Assembly (NCBI RefSeq): GCF_009720625.1
Contig: NZ_CP046266.1
Span: 498,501-562,500 of the forward strand
Direction: 5' to 3'
DNA: 64,000 nucleotides
DNA from: Metabacillus sediminilitoris
GTDB lineage: Bacteria > Bacillota > Bacilli > Bacillales > Bacillaceae
The notes beneath the pieces were generated by a model. The model did not search any database. It was not told the origin of the DNA and worked only from the letters and a program-made list of their open reading frames with translations. The position numbers were made by a program, and so were the translations under genes. This document shows, piece after piece, positions 17,234 to 25,931 of the stretch (positions are counted from its first letter, which is position 1; the number at the start of each line of letters is the position of its first letter).

Positions 17234-17249
17234 AGTTAACCGGTTAAAT
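17234..17249. promoter_or_regulatory. LacI-family operator 2 for the thuA operon
   Basis: AGTTAACCGGTTAAAT with a perfect 12-bp palindromic core TTAACCGGTTAA (17236-17247), 35 bp after the repressor gene stop and about 275 bp before thuA. Confidence 0.7.
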
Positions 17250-17290
17250 TATTTATTTTTCCTATTAAATAAAGGCTCTTTTCTAAGAGA

Positions 17291-17475
17291 TTGTTGCTTT
17301 TAGAACGAATACTATTTAAGGTTGATTGGAGCAGATTGCGAGACTCCAGCGGGAGCAGCGGACAGGTGAGACTCATGCAGGCGTTAACGCCGAGGAGGCT
17401 CACCGCCCGCCCCGCGGTCATCGTGCATCTCTCGCTGCAATCAACCAAACCCCACTACTTGGTAAAAAGCAACAA
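17291..17475. repeat. GC-rich interspersed repeat inside an extended inverted repeat
   Basis: Arms TTGTTGCTTTT (17291-17301) and AAAAGCAACAA (17465-17475) enclose inner arms GGTTGATTG (17320-17328) and CAATCAACC (17438-17446). The centre is far more GC-rich than anything around it, with AGACTCCAGCGGGAGCAGCG and GAGGAGGCTCACCGCC motifs. From memory this resembles a repeat scattered through many Bacillus-type genomes. It would make a long structured leader between operator 2 and thuA. Confidence 0.65.
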
Positions 17476-17524
17476 AGTATGCGAAAACAGCCTAAATAAA
17501 AAACAATAGATTAGGGTGGATACT

Positions 17525-18247
17525 ATGACAAAAGTTACTGTATGGAATGAAAATAGACATGAACAGAAAAATCCAGTAGTAAGTGAGATTTATCCAAAAG
17601 GAATTCACGGCGCAATTGCTGAATTTCTTCAAGCAGATAACAATGACGTAAGAACAGCAACTCTAGATGAGTCGGAGCATGGTCTTACAGATGAAGTATT
17701 AGAAAATACAGATGTATTAGTTTGGTGGGGGCATCTTGCTCATGGAGAAGTTGAAGATGAAATTGTGAAAAAGGTCCAACAACGAGTGCTAGATGGAATG
17801 GGGCTAATCGTTCTTCATTCAGGCCACTTCTCAAAAATCTTCAAAGTGTTAATGGGAACAAGCTGTGACTTAAAATGGCGAGAAGCAGATGAAAAAGAAC
17901 GCCTTTGGGTAGTTGATCCAACACATCCGATAGCTGAAGGTATTGGTGAGTATATTGAATTAGAACAAGAAGAAATGTATGGTGAACATTTTGATATTCC
18001 AGCACCTGATGAATTGATTTTTACAAGCTGGTTCGAAGGTGGAGAAATCTTCCGTAGTGGATGTACGTTCAAGCGCGGAAATGGAAAGATTTTTTATTTC
18101 CGTCCAGGTCATGAAACATATCCGACATATCACAATGAACAAGTACAACAAGTCATTAAGAACGCTGTGAAATACGTAAAACCAGTAATCAGAAACCGCC
18201 CTGTTTATGGAAATGCACAGCCATTAGAGACGATTTCTGCAAAATAA
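17525..18247 (+). CDS. ThuA-domain protein (trehalose-utilization-like)
   Basis: 240 residues; ATG 17525 preferred over GTG 17516 because AGGGTGG precedes it. Whole length is a ThuA domain, a glutamine-amidotransferase-like fold: [44 protein letters not shown]. ThuA proteins take part in metabolism of 3-keto sugars and other oxidised glycosides, usually beside Gfo/Idh/MocA dehydrogenases, exactly as here. First gene of a four-gene operon under LacI-type control. Confidence 0.88.
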   Translation: MTKVTVWNENRHEQKNPVVSEIYPKGIHGAIAEFLQADNNDVRTATLDESEHGLTDEVLENTDVLVWWGHLAHGEVEDEIVKKVQQRVLDGMGLIVLHSGHFSKIFKVLMGTSCDLKWREADEKERLWVVDPTHPIAEGIGEYIELEQEEMYGEHFDIPAPDELIFTSWFEGGEIFRSGCTFKRGNGKIFYFRPGHETYPTYHNEQVQQVIKNAVKYVKPVIRNRPVYGNAQPLETISAK

Positions 18248-18377
18248 CGGAGAGAAGCAGAAGTACCATGTCATGATCCAGAAATGAAAACACATATATT
18301 TTAAAGGTTTATTAGCAACAAATCATTTATGAAAGAGGAAACTTATATTTTCATATAAAACAGGAGGAATGATGGAA

Positions 18378-19409
18378 ATGGCTAAATTAAGAATCGGAGT
18401 AATTGGATGTGGGAGTATTGCCCAACATCGTCATCTTTTAGAATATGCGGCAAACAAAGACGTTGAATTAGTTGCCGTTTGTGACATAGTTGAGGACAGA
18501 GTAAAGGAAATAGCAAGCAAATATCAAGCGAAGGCATATACAGACTATAAAGAACTTATCCAAAGTGGTGAAGTAGATGCTGTAAGTGTGTGTACACCAA
18601 ATTATCTTCATGCACCAATTTCAATTGAAGCGCTAAATAACGGATTACATGTATTATGTGAAAAGCCAATGGCTACTTCTAGAGAGGAAGCAGAGGCAAT
18701 GATTCAAGCAGCAGAGAAAAGCGGCAAAAAACTTATGATTGCACATAACCAACGTTTTGTCCGTTCTCATCAGCTTGCTCGTCAATTAATTGAAAGCGGT
18801 TCAATCGGAAAGATTTATAGCTTCCGCACAGCATTTGGTCATCCTGGTCCAGAGGGTTGGAGTGTTGATGGAAAAGATAGCTGGTTCTTCCAAAAAGAAA
18901 AAGCATATATCGGTGCAATGGGGGATCTAGGTGTTCATAAAACAGATTTGCTGCGCTATTTACTAGATGAAGAGATTGTTGAAGTTGGAGCATTTATTGA
19001 AACAACTGCGAAGGACTTTGCTGATGTCGATGATACTGCTGTTTGTGCGCTAAAAACAGAAAGCGGAATTATTGGCACACTTGCTGCGAGCTGGTCTTAT
19101 ACAGCAAAAGAAGATAATTCAACAATTATCTATGGAGAAAAGGCCATTATCCGTTTAGAAGATCATCCAACTTATTCATTAATTGTTCATTATTCAAATG
19201 GTGAAGTTGTAAATTATGAACTGGGTAAAATCCAATCAAATGATGAAGGCGGCCAAAAAACAACACATGTTATTGATCACTTTGTAGATTCCGTTACTCA
19301 AAATACAGAGCCGCTCATTAGTGGTGAAGAAGGTATGAGATCATTAGCGGTTATTCTTGCAGCAATCAAATCAAACGATACGAAGACGATTGCAAAAGTA
19401 TTTGAGTGA
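18378..19409 (+). CDS. Gfo/Idh/MocA-family oxidoreductase 1
   Basis: 343 residues from ATG 18378, ten bases after AGGAGG; ATG 18369 and 18372 are too close to it. Rossmann motif IGVIGCGSIAQHRHL, then the family hallmark CEKPMA around residue 96, and a C-terminal alpha/beta substrate domain. Such enzymes oxidise sugar hydroxyls with NAD(P) in the cytosol. With a second paralogue next door they could form a two-step or hetero-oligomeric dehydrogenase of the keto-sugar pathway. Confidence 0.9.
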   Translation: MAKLRIGVIGCGSIAQHRHLLEYAANKDVELVAVCDIVEDRVKEIASKYQAKAYTDYKELIQSGEVDAVSVCTPNYLHAPISIEALNNGLHVLCEKPMATSREEAEAMIQAAEKSGKKLMIAHNQRFVRSHQLARQLIESGSIGKIYSFRTAFGHPGPEGWSVDGKDSWFFQKEKAYIGAMGDLGVHKTDLLRYLLDEEIVEVGAFIETTAKDFADVDDTAVCALKTESGIIGTLAASWSYTAKEDNSTIIYGEKAIIRLEDHPTYSLIVHYSNGEVVNYELGKIQSNDEGGQKTTHVIDHFVDSVTQNTEPLISGEEGMRSLAVILAAIKSNDTKTIAKVFE

Positions 19410-19414
19410 TATCA

Positions 19415-20431
19415 ATGGGTAAGTTACAATTCGGAATCATCGGTGTGGGTGGAATTGCCCAAGGAAGACATATCCCAGCACTTCAGGCGTTAAAGGAAGA
19501 ATGCGTCATTACAGCAGTAAGTGATGTGAACAAGGAAAGGGCACAGGAAGTTGCTGCTAAGTATAACATTGTACATGTTTTTGATGATTATCATGATATG
19601 TTTAACGTAGTAGATGCCGTCATTATTTGTACACCGAACAAATTTCATGCTGAAATAACAGTTGCTGCACTCGAAGCAGGTGTACACGTTCTATGTGAAA
19701 AACCAATGGCATTGTCTGCAGAAGAATGTGAAAAAATGCTTGAGGCATCACAGCGTTCAAATAAAGTACTTGCGATTGCCTACCATTATCGCTTTATGAA
19801 AAATTCCCAAGCTGCAAAACAATTGATGAAAGAGGTTGGAACGCCGCTTGTAACAAGAGTTCAAGCATTGCGCCGCAGAAAAGTGCCTGGCTGGGGTGTG
19901 TTTACAAACAAATCTCTTCAAGGCGGAGGCAGTTTAATTGATTACGGCTGCCACCTGCTTGATTTAGCCATATGGTTAATGGGGAGCCCGAAACATATTT
20001 CAGTCAATGGTAGTACGTATAATATGTTAAGTAAAACACCAAATAGTGTAAATCAATGGGGAGCATTTGATCATGAAACATTTGATGTTGATGATCATGT
20101 AACTGCTTATATTAAATTTGAAAATGGGGCATCTCTTTTACTTGAAACATCTTGGGCGGCCAATATTTTAGATGACCAAGAACATGTGAGTATTTCAGGT
20201 GTCGAAGGTGGAATAAGTGTTTTCCCGCTTGAACTTTATACGGCAAAGAATGGCATGCTCATGAATAGTCAGCCTGCTTGGGTGCCAGGTGAGGATGATC
20301 CAGGTCTCGCCCAAGCGAAAAACTTCATTGATGCTTGCCTTGGTCAAGCTGAACTGATCGTAAAGCCTGAAGAGGCATTGCAAGTTTCACAAATTATTGA
20401 TGAAATTTATAAATCCGCTGACGCAAAATAA
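19415..20431 (+). CDS. Gfo/Idh/MocA-family oxidoreductase 2
   Basis: 338 residues from ATG 19415 (GTG 19406 is in frame and overlaps the previous stop). Motifs FGIIGVGGIAQGRHIPAL, CEKPMALS, and YHYRFMKN. It shares the fold of the preceding gene but is only distantly similar in the C-terminal half, so it probably acts on another intermediate. Only 5 bp separate the two genes. Confidence 0.9.
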   Translation: MGKLQFGIIGVGGIAQGRHIPALQALKEECVITAVSDVNKERAQEVAAKYNIVHVFDDYHDMFNVVDAVIICTPNKFHAEITVAALEAGVHVLCEKPMALSAEECEKMLEASQRSNKVLAIAYHYRFMKNSQAAKQLMKEVGTPLVTRVQALRRRKVPGWGVFTNKSLQGGGSLIDYGCHLLDLAIWLMGSPKHISVNGSTYNMLSKTPNSVNQWGAFDHETFDVDDHVTAYIKFENGASLLLETSWAANILDDQEHVSISGVEGGISVFPLELYTAKNGMLMNSQPAWVPGEDDPGLAQAKNFIDACLGQAELIVKPEEALQVSQIIDEIYKSADAK

Positions 20432-20443
20432 GGAGGAGTTTCA

Positions 20444-21412
20444 ATGAAACTAGGTGTATTCACAGTTCTTTTTAATGATAAATCATTTGAGGATATGTTA
20501 GATCGCGTAAAAGCTTCAGGACTTCATGCAGTAGAGATCGGTACAGGAGGGTATCCCGGAAACAGCCATTGTGATTTAGATGCATTATTAGAGAGTGAAG
20601 AGAAGCGTAACGAATATGCAGCAAAGATACAGGACAAAAACTTAATCATTAGTGCGTTTAGCTGTCATGCAAATCCCATTTCGCCTGATAAGGAATTTGC
20701 AAACGACAGTCATGAAACACTTTTAAAAACAATTAAACTAGCATCCTTATTAAACGTTCCGGTTGTTAATACATTCTCGGGCACAGCAGGTGACCATGAA
20801 GGTGCTAAATATCCGAACTGGCCAGTTACACCATGGCCAAATGAATATGGTGATGTGTTAAAGTGGCAATGGGAAGAAAAATTAATTCCTTATTGGAAAG
20901 AAGTTGGCCAATATGCACAAGAGCATAATGTAAAAATTGGGTTGGAATTACACGGCGGATTTTTAGTTCACACTCCTTATACATTGCTTAAGCTTCGTGA
21001 GGCAACTTGTGATGCGATCGGTGCAAATTTAGATCCAAGTCATTTGTGGTGGCAAGGAATTGATCCAGTTGCTGCAATCAAAATTTTAGGAAAAGCAAAT
21101 GCGATTCACCATTTCCATGCGAAAGATACTTATATTGATCAGGATAATGTCAATATGTATGGTTTAACAGATATGCAGCCATACGGTGAAGTACAGACAA
21201 GAGCTTGGACATTTCGATCTGTTGGATGCGGTCATAGCTTAACTGAGTGGAATGACATCATGAGTGCACTTCGTACGTACAACTATGATTATGTCGTAAG
21301 CATTGAGCACGAAGATCCAATCATGTCGATTGATGAAGGCTTTGAACGAGCTGTAACGAATCTTAAAGGTGTATTAATTAATGAAACACCATCACAAATG
21401 TGGTGGGTATAA
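20444..21412 (+). CDS. sugar phosphate isomerase/epimerase (xylose-isomerase-like TIM barrel)
   Basis: 322 residues after a strong AAGGAGGAG site. TIM-barrel AP-endonuclease-2 family signatures: GLHAVEIGTGGYPGN, GLELHGGFLVH, IGANLDPSHLWWQ, HFHAKD and VSIEHEDP, carrying the Glu/Asp/His metal ligands. Family members isomerise or epimerise sugars and some hydrolyse 3-keto-glycosides, which suits a ThuA/Gfo operon. Last gene before a clear terminator. Confidence 0.88.
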   Translation: MKLGVFTVLFNDKSFEDMLDRVKASGLHAVEIGTGGYPGNSHCDLDALLESEEKRNEYAAKIQDKNLIISAFSCHANPISPDKEFANDSHETLLKTIKLASLLNVPVVNTFSGTAGDHEGAKYPNWPVTPWPNEYGDVLKWQWEEKLIPYWKEVGQYAQEHNVKIGLELHGGFLVHTPYTLLKLREATCDAIGANLDPSHLWWQGIDPVAAIKILGKANAIHHFHAKDTYIDQDNVNMYGLTDMQPYGEVQTRAWTFRSVGCGHSLTEWNDIMSALRTYNYDYVVSIEHEDPIMSIDEGFERAVTNLKGVLINETPSQMWWV

Positions 21413-21422
21413 GATGATTCTT

Positions 21423-21452
21423 CCCCTCTTGACATTCAAGAGGGGTTTTATT
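21423..21452 (+). terminator. terminator of the thuA operon
   Basis: Stem CCCCTCTTG / CAAGAGGGG, 5-nt loop, then TTTTATTTTTTT. Confidence 0.9.
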
Positions 21453-21522
21453 TTTTTATAGAAAATGGGTATGATGGTAAAGATTCGTATTTTAAATTAT
21501 ATAAGAATGATTGGGTGGATAA

Positions 21523-22719
21523 ATGAAGAATGCAGTTCGATTACAGGTAAAATCAGATTTTGTGAAATATATGAAAGCAGGCAACCCGCTAATCAACAAG
21601 GATGCCATTAAAAATAGTGATGCCTTAAAAGTAGAAGGTACAATTATCGATTTATATGATGAGAAAAATCAGTTTCTTGCAAAGGGATACTATGGGAAAC
21701 AAAACAAAGGCCGAGGTTGGGTTTTATCGAGAAATCAACATGAGGTGATTGATCAAGCTTTCTTCGAAAAAAAAATAAGACGAGCATTAGAAGAACGCCA
21801 TTTTCTTTTTGAAGATCCTGACACAACGGCCTTTCGAGTTTTTAATGGTGAAGGCGACGGGATTGGCGGCTTAACGATCGATTATTATGATGGTTATTTT
21901 GTTATGAGTTGGTATAGTGAAGGGATTTATCATTTTAAAGAAGCTGTGACTCAGTCTTTAACAAATTTAATAGAGTTTAAAGGGCTCTATGAAAAAAAGC
22001 GCTTTGATGTCAAAGGGACGTATATAGAAGATGATGATTTTGTAGTCGGAGAAAGAGCAAATTTCCCGCTTATTGTGAAGGAAAATGGAATTCGATTTGC
22101 CATTTATTTAAATGATGGTGCAATGGTTGGAGTATTTCTTGATCAAAGAGATGTTAGGAAAACGATTCGAGATAAATATGCAAGAGGGAAAACTGTGTTA
22201 AATACGTTCTCTTATACAGGGGCGTTTTCTGTCGCTGCTGCATTAGGAGGTGCAGCGAAAACAACGAGTGTTGACCTTGCAAATCGCAGTAAAGCGAAAA
22301 CAATTGAACAATTTAGTGTAAATGGTCTTGATTATGAAGCACATGATATCATCGTTGAAGATGTGTTTCATTATTTTAAATATGCTGTAAGAAAGAATTT
22401 GCTATTCGATATGGTTATATTAGACCCACCAAGCTTTGCCCGCTCAAAAAAACATACGTTTAGTGCAGGGAAGGATTATCCCGATCTATTAAAGCAAGCG
22501 ATTGCTATTACAGAGAAAAATGGTATGATTGTTGCTTCATCAAACTGCAGCACCTTCGGAATGAATAAATTCAAGGGCTTTATCGAAAAGGCTTTTCATG
22601 AGTCTGGTGAGACATATGAAATTCTCGAAGAGTTTAGCCTCCCGCAGGATTTTAAGACAATAAAAGAATTTAAAGAAGGAAACTATTTAAAAGTAGTTTT
22701 TATAAAAAAACAGTCTTAG
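21523..22719 (+). CDS. class I rRNA methyltransferase, RlmI-like (YwbD-type)
   Basis: 398 residues. N-terminal PUA-like domain (GTIIDLYDEKNQFLAKGYYG), a central EEHF-like linker, then a Rossmann SAM domain with FLDQRDVRKTI, VLNTFSYTGAFSVAA and the catalytic-region motifs VILDPPSFAR and ASSNCSTF. This is the layout of 23S rRNA m5C1962 methyltransferase RlmI and its Gram-positive relative YwbD. The target base in this organism is inferred. Single gene with its own terminator. Confidence 0.86.
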   Translation: MKNAVRLQVKSDFVKYMKAGNPLINKDAIKNSDALKVEGTIIDLYDEKNQFLAKGYYGKQNKGRGWVLSRNQHEVIDQAFFEKKIRRALEERHFLFEDPDTTAFRVFNGEGDGIGGLTIDYYDGYFVMSWYSEGIYHFKEAVTQSLTNLIEFKGLYEKKRFDVKGTYIEDDDFVVGERANFPLIVKENGIRFAIYLNDGAMVGVFLDQRDVRKTIRDKYARGKTVLNTFSYTGAFSVAAALGGAAKTTSVDLANRSKAKTIEQFSVNGLDYEAHDIIVEDVFHYFKYAVRKNLLFDMVILDPPSFARSKKHTFSAGKDYPDLLKQAIAITEKNGMIVASSNCSTFGMNKFKGFIEKAFHESGETYEILEEFSLPQDFKTIKEFKEGNYLKVVFIKKQS

Positions 22720-22744
22720 AAAATAGGTTCTCACTTAGGAAATT

Positions 22745-22783
22745 GACTGTCAGGAAAGCTCTTATGTGGCAGTCTATTTTTTA
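22745..22783 (+). terminator. terminator after the RlmI-like gene
   Basis: GACTGTCA pairs with TGGCAGTC (one G-U pair), followed by TATTTTTT. Confidence 0.65.
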
Positions 22784-22880
22784 AGAATGTTTATACATGC
22801 ACACTCGTATTTTCCTTTTTTTCCTCTTTTTAAAAAGGGAGCAAAGACTAGCTAAGATACACATCAGCTCTTGATCCTTA

Positions 22881-23145
22881 AGTAGGACTAAAAACAATGT
22901 TTTCGTAACAAGGAGTTTGAAAACAGCAGTAGAGAGAATGCTGGTGAAAGTGCATCTTTCTAGTTATTGGGAATATTGGAGAAAGATAGAGGTGAAAACT
23001 AGTTATTAATCTGTCAATCATTCTACTATTTTGAGGAATGACAATTATTTCTGGGGAAATATGACGAATGATCCGTTATCCATGCTATGCTTAACAAGGC
23101 AGTTATACCATCTCATAAAGAAACATGTCAAAGAAAGAGATGAGA
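22881..23145 (+). ncRNA. degenerate T-box-like leader remnant
   Basis: Landmarks of a T-box leader appear in order and at reasonable spacing: AGTA (22881), AGAGAG then GGTGAAAG (22931-22950) as in stem I, GAATATTGGAG (22971-22981) where a specifier loop would be, CCGTTATC (23073-23080) and AACAAGG followed by a corrupted T-box (23093-23111, expected GGGTGGTACCGCG). A weak CATCTC/GAGATG pairing sits where the terminator would be. The key T-box bases are lost, so it is probably not functional. The following gene, yfmL, is not an amino-acid gene and has its own promoter. Confidence 0.38.
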
Positions 23146-23213
23146 ATGTAGTGATAAGAGCTATGGAAAACGATAAAGAGAATAGTTTTGCTTTTATTGT
23201 TATTTAGCTGTAC

Positions 23214-23219
23214 TATAAT
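23214..23219 (+). promoter_or_regulatory. -10 box of yfmL promoter
   Basis: Perfect TATAAT about 100 bp before the start codon; the -35 region is weak (TTTTAT at 16-bp spacing). The long leader that follows (about 95 nt) is common for RNA helicase genes. Confidence 0.45.
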
Positions 23220-23319
23220 GGGTGACTTTCAATCGTTTTTTATACAGTACGAATTTGCTCGTGAAGGCAAATATTAACCATACATAAGCTTTATATTTAG
23301 ATAAAGGAGATTACTATTA

Positions 23320-24453
23320 ATGACACAAATGAATTTTTTAGCGGATTTAAAACCGTTTATCCAATCGAATTGGGAGAAGGCGAATTTCAAGGAAGCAACT
23401 GCCATTCAAACAAAATCGATCCCTCTTATTTTAGAAGGAAAAGATATAATTGCGGAGTCTCCAACTGGAACGGGAAAAACACTTGCATATGTGTTACCAA
23501 TATTAAATAATATCGATGCGAATAAAAAGAATGCTCAAGTAGTGATCCTTGCACCTTCAAGAGAGTTAGTTATGCAAATTTTCGAGGAAATTAAAAAGTG
23601 GGCTGAAGGTAGCGGATTAACAAGTGCATCTCTTATCGGCGGGGCTAATATTAAACGTCAAGTTGAAAAATTAAAGAAGAGTCCTCAAATAATCGTTGGA
23701 ACGCCTGGTCGAATTCATGAATTGATTAAAATGAAAAAGTTGAAAATGCATGCTGTAAACACGATCGTTTTAGATGAAGGAGATCAATTGCTTACTCCTG
23801 AACATAAAAATACAATCAAAGAAATCATAAAAACAACCTTAAATGATCGTCAAGTTGTTTTGTTCTCAGCAACTTTAAATGAAAGCACAGAATCAAGAGC
23901 TAGAGATCTAATGAAGAAAAACCCGGAGGTCATTCAAGTAGGGGTAGATGAAATTCCAGTGGGTGATGTGGAACATATTTATCTTTTATGTGAACAAAGA
24001 GAAAAGATTGAGCTGTTAGAAAGAATAGCGAAAACTGTCCGCATGAAAGCATTAGTGTTTGTTAAAGATATTGGAAACCTTGATGTCCTTGCTGAAAAAT
24101 TAGAATTTAAAGGTGTGGATATCCATCTTTTACACAGCGATACGAAAAAGGAAGAAAGAGAAGCTGCACTAAAGAGCATGAGATCTGATAACCAAGGTCT
24201 TTTACTTGCAACAGATGTGGCAGCAAGAGGTCTTGATATTGCGAATCTTTCACATGTGATTCATTTTGATGTACCTGTGAGTACAACACAATATGTTCAT
24301 CGTTCAGGAAGAACTGGAAGACAAGGAGCCTCTGGAACAGTTGTTTCGTTTGTAACGGAGCGTGAGGAAAGAGAATTAAAGAAATTAGCGAAAGAACTCA
24401 ATATAAACCTTAAGAAGAATAGACTATACAAGGGTGAGTTAGTAGAAGTATAA
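23320..24453 (+). CDS. yfmL: DEAD-box-family ATP-dependent RNA helicase, YfmL-like
   Basis: 377 residues, helicase core only. Q motif (FKEATAIQTKSIP), motif I SPTGTGKT, GTPGRIHEL, motif II reading DEGD instead of DEAD, motif III SAT, and motif VI HRSGRTGR. Length and N-terminus match B. subtilis YfmL, which helps ribosome assembly, mostly at the large subunit. No basic C-terminal tail as in CshA. The DEGD variant keeps both acidic metal ligands, so activity is expected. Confidence 0.88.
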   Translation: MTQMNFLADLKPFIQSNWEKANFKEATAIQTKSIPLILEGKDIIAESPTGTGKTLAYVLPILNNIDANKKNAQVVILAPSRELVMQIFEEIKKWAEGSGLTSASLIGGANIKRQVEKLKKSPQIIVGTPGRIHELIKMKKLKMHAVNTIVLDEGDQLLTPEHKNTIKEIIKTTLNDRQVVLFSATLNESTESRARDLMKKNPEVIQVGVDEIPVGDVEHIYLLCEQREKIELLERIAKTVRMKALVFVKDIGNLDVLAEKLEFKGVDIHLLHSDTKKEEREAALKSMRSDNQGLLLATDVAARGLDIANLSHVIHFDVPVSTTQYVHRSGRTGRQGASGTVVSFVTEREERELKKLAKELNINLKKNRLYKGELVEV

Positions 24454-24460
24454 GCAGGAG

Positions 24461-24492
24461 GGTCTGACATTTTTTCAGTCAGGCCTATTTTT
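24461..24492 (+). terminator. terminator of yfmL
   Basis: Stem GGTCTGAC / GTCAGGCC and tail TATTTTTA. Confidence 0.75.
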
Positions 24493-24622
24493 ATGAAGTG
24501 TGACAGGAAAACACGCCACTCTATATGAGCAGCGTGCTTTCATAACGTGGTGTAAGTTCTCTGATGTAATAATACTTTATGCGGCTTTTGCTTACGTTAT
24601 ACATATTTTTTGAGGACATGTT

Positions 24623-25702
24623 TTAATCATCCAATTCCATTCTAATATATTTGCGTGTATTAGGACCGTACACTCCATCATCAGCTAAAGCAGCATATAA
24701 GGATTGAAATCTCCTAACAGCATCTTCAGTACGAGTACCATAAATTCCATCAATGGTTCCTGGATCGAAATTTATTTGCTTTAAAGCTCTTTGAACTTGT
24801 TTCACACCTTCACCTTGGCTCCCTATGCGCAAGACACCAGATGGTAAAGGGAAGTCAGTAGCAGATCTTCTTTGTTGATTTACTTCTTGTAGTTTATTTA
24901 ATGTAATAGGTCCTACTAATCCATCGACTGTAAGATTAAAGTTCTTTTGAAATTTCATGACTGCATTTTCAGTTTCTTCTCCAAATTGTCCATCTGCTCC
25001 ATAACGAGGTAATCTGTATCCTGCTTTTATTAACTCTTCTTGAATATCTTTAACAAATGCTCCTGAGTCACCTTCTCCAATAGGTAATTTTACTGTCGAA
25101 CTTTTAACTACAGGTTTAGCAGGTTTAGACGTTTGAGGAGGTGAAGCTGAAGGAGGAGCTTCTTGTGTTGAGCCATTAAAGTTACGCAAAGTTTCTGAAA
25201 CATCTTCGATAAACATTGACCATGAAATTCCATGTGATCTTAAAATATTAATTGGGTCTGTCCGTCTAGATGGATCAAGTGTGGCATGTGCAACAATATC
25301 CTTATTAGGATTTAAGTTAAATTTCTCGCATAAGTATGCATGATACCATACGTAGCGATTATAAGCCTGTTCAAAGTTAATTTTTCCGCCATGGCATAAT
25401 TCTACGCCAATTGCGGCATCGTTTGAATTAGCACCATACCGTCTATTATCACCTGTAACATTGGAACGGACATGCCAGGCTTTTTCACTTAAAGGAATGA
25501 TTTCCAGAATAAATTTATCATCAATAAAGGTGTGTGCTGATGCGGAAGGTTGCTGTCTATCAAAATAATTTCGATTGCCATATGCAGTTGAACCCGGATT
25601 TCCAGTATCATGACTAACAATAAAGCGGACAGTTCCAATACGTTGCCCAGAGCGGGAATTACCAGTTCGAATATAGTCTCTTGTGATCTCGTATGTCAAC
25701 AA
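24623..25702 (-). CDS. N-acetylmuramoyl-L-alanine amidase with two peptidoglycan-binding domains
   Basis: 359 residues from TTG 25702, with GGGGTG five bases upstream. Residues ~20-165 are an Amidase_2 (T7-lysozyme-like) zinc domain: FIVSHDTGNPG, IGVELCHGG and AHATLDPSRRTDP give the ligands. A Pro/Ser/Lys linker follows, then two PG_binding_1 repeats (~205-275 and ~290-355, each with GxxGxxVxxxQ and DGxxGxxT). It cuts the bond between MurNAc and the peptide. No signal peptide is present, as in phage endolysins; no holin or phage gene is near. Release could be by mother-cell lysis or it may be domesticated. Confidence 0.88.
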   Translation of the reverse strand: MLTYEITRDYIRTGNSRSGQRIGTVRFIVSHDTGNPGSTAYGNRNYFDRQQPSASAHTFIDDKFILEIIPLSEKAWHVRSNVTGDNRRYGANSNDAAIGVELCHGGKINFEQAYNRYVWYHAYLCEKFNLNPNKDIVAHATLDPSRRTDPINILRSHGISWSMFIEDVSETLRNFNGSTQEAPPSASPPQTSKPAKPVVKSSTVKLPIGEGDSGAFVKDIQEELIKAGYRLPRYGADGQFGEETENAVMKFQKNFNLTVDGLVGPITLNKLQEVNQQRRSATDFPLPSGVLRIGSQGEGVKQVQRALKQINFDPGTIDGIYGTRTEDAVRRFQSLYAALADDGVYGPNTRKYIRMELDD

Positions 25703-25797
25703 ATATACACCCCAGTCATTTTTGAATACAATCCATTATTAGTATATTAAGATGAAGGGTGATATGTGAAAGCAAGACAAGTTATTAACAATTAACA

Positions 25798-25924
25798 TTG
25801 TCCACAGTCAAGAAGATGAATTTTTTGAAAATTGAGGATAATATGTGGATAATCTAGTTTCGGTTTGTAGAGATATTAACAACTTATTAACAATATTCAC
25901 AATTTTCAAGTAAAGTTATCCACA
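25798..25924. promoter_or_regulatory. cluster of DnaA-box-like 9-mers
   Basis: TTATCCACA (25916-25924, perfect), its reverse complement TGTGGATAA (25844-25852, perfect) and TTGTCCACA (25798-25806, one mismatch) within 127 bp of AT-rich DNA between the amidase and yfhD. Such clusters bind DnaA and either regulate neighbours or titrate the initiator. No replication genes are here, so it is not taken as oriC. Confidence 0.5.
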
Positions 25925-25931
25925 AAATGTG

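Noticed and set aside
17236-17247. Restriction-type or transposon target palindrome
   Set aside because: Its similarity to the dyad before the LacI gene explains it better as an operator.
22881-23145. Functional T-box riboswitch
   Set aside because: The conserved T-box core that pairs with the tRNA end is destroyed, the terminator is weak, and the next gene is not amino-acid related.
25798-25924. Chromosome or plasmid replication origin
   Set aside because: Three DnaA boxes but no dnaA, dnaN or rep gene and no clear unwinding element.
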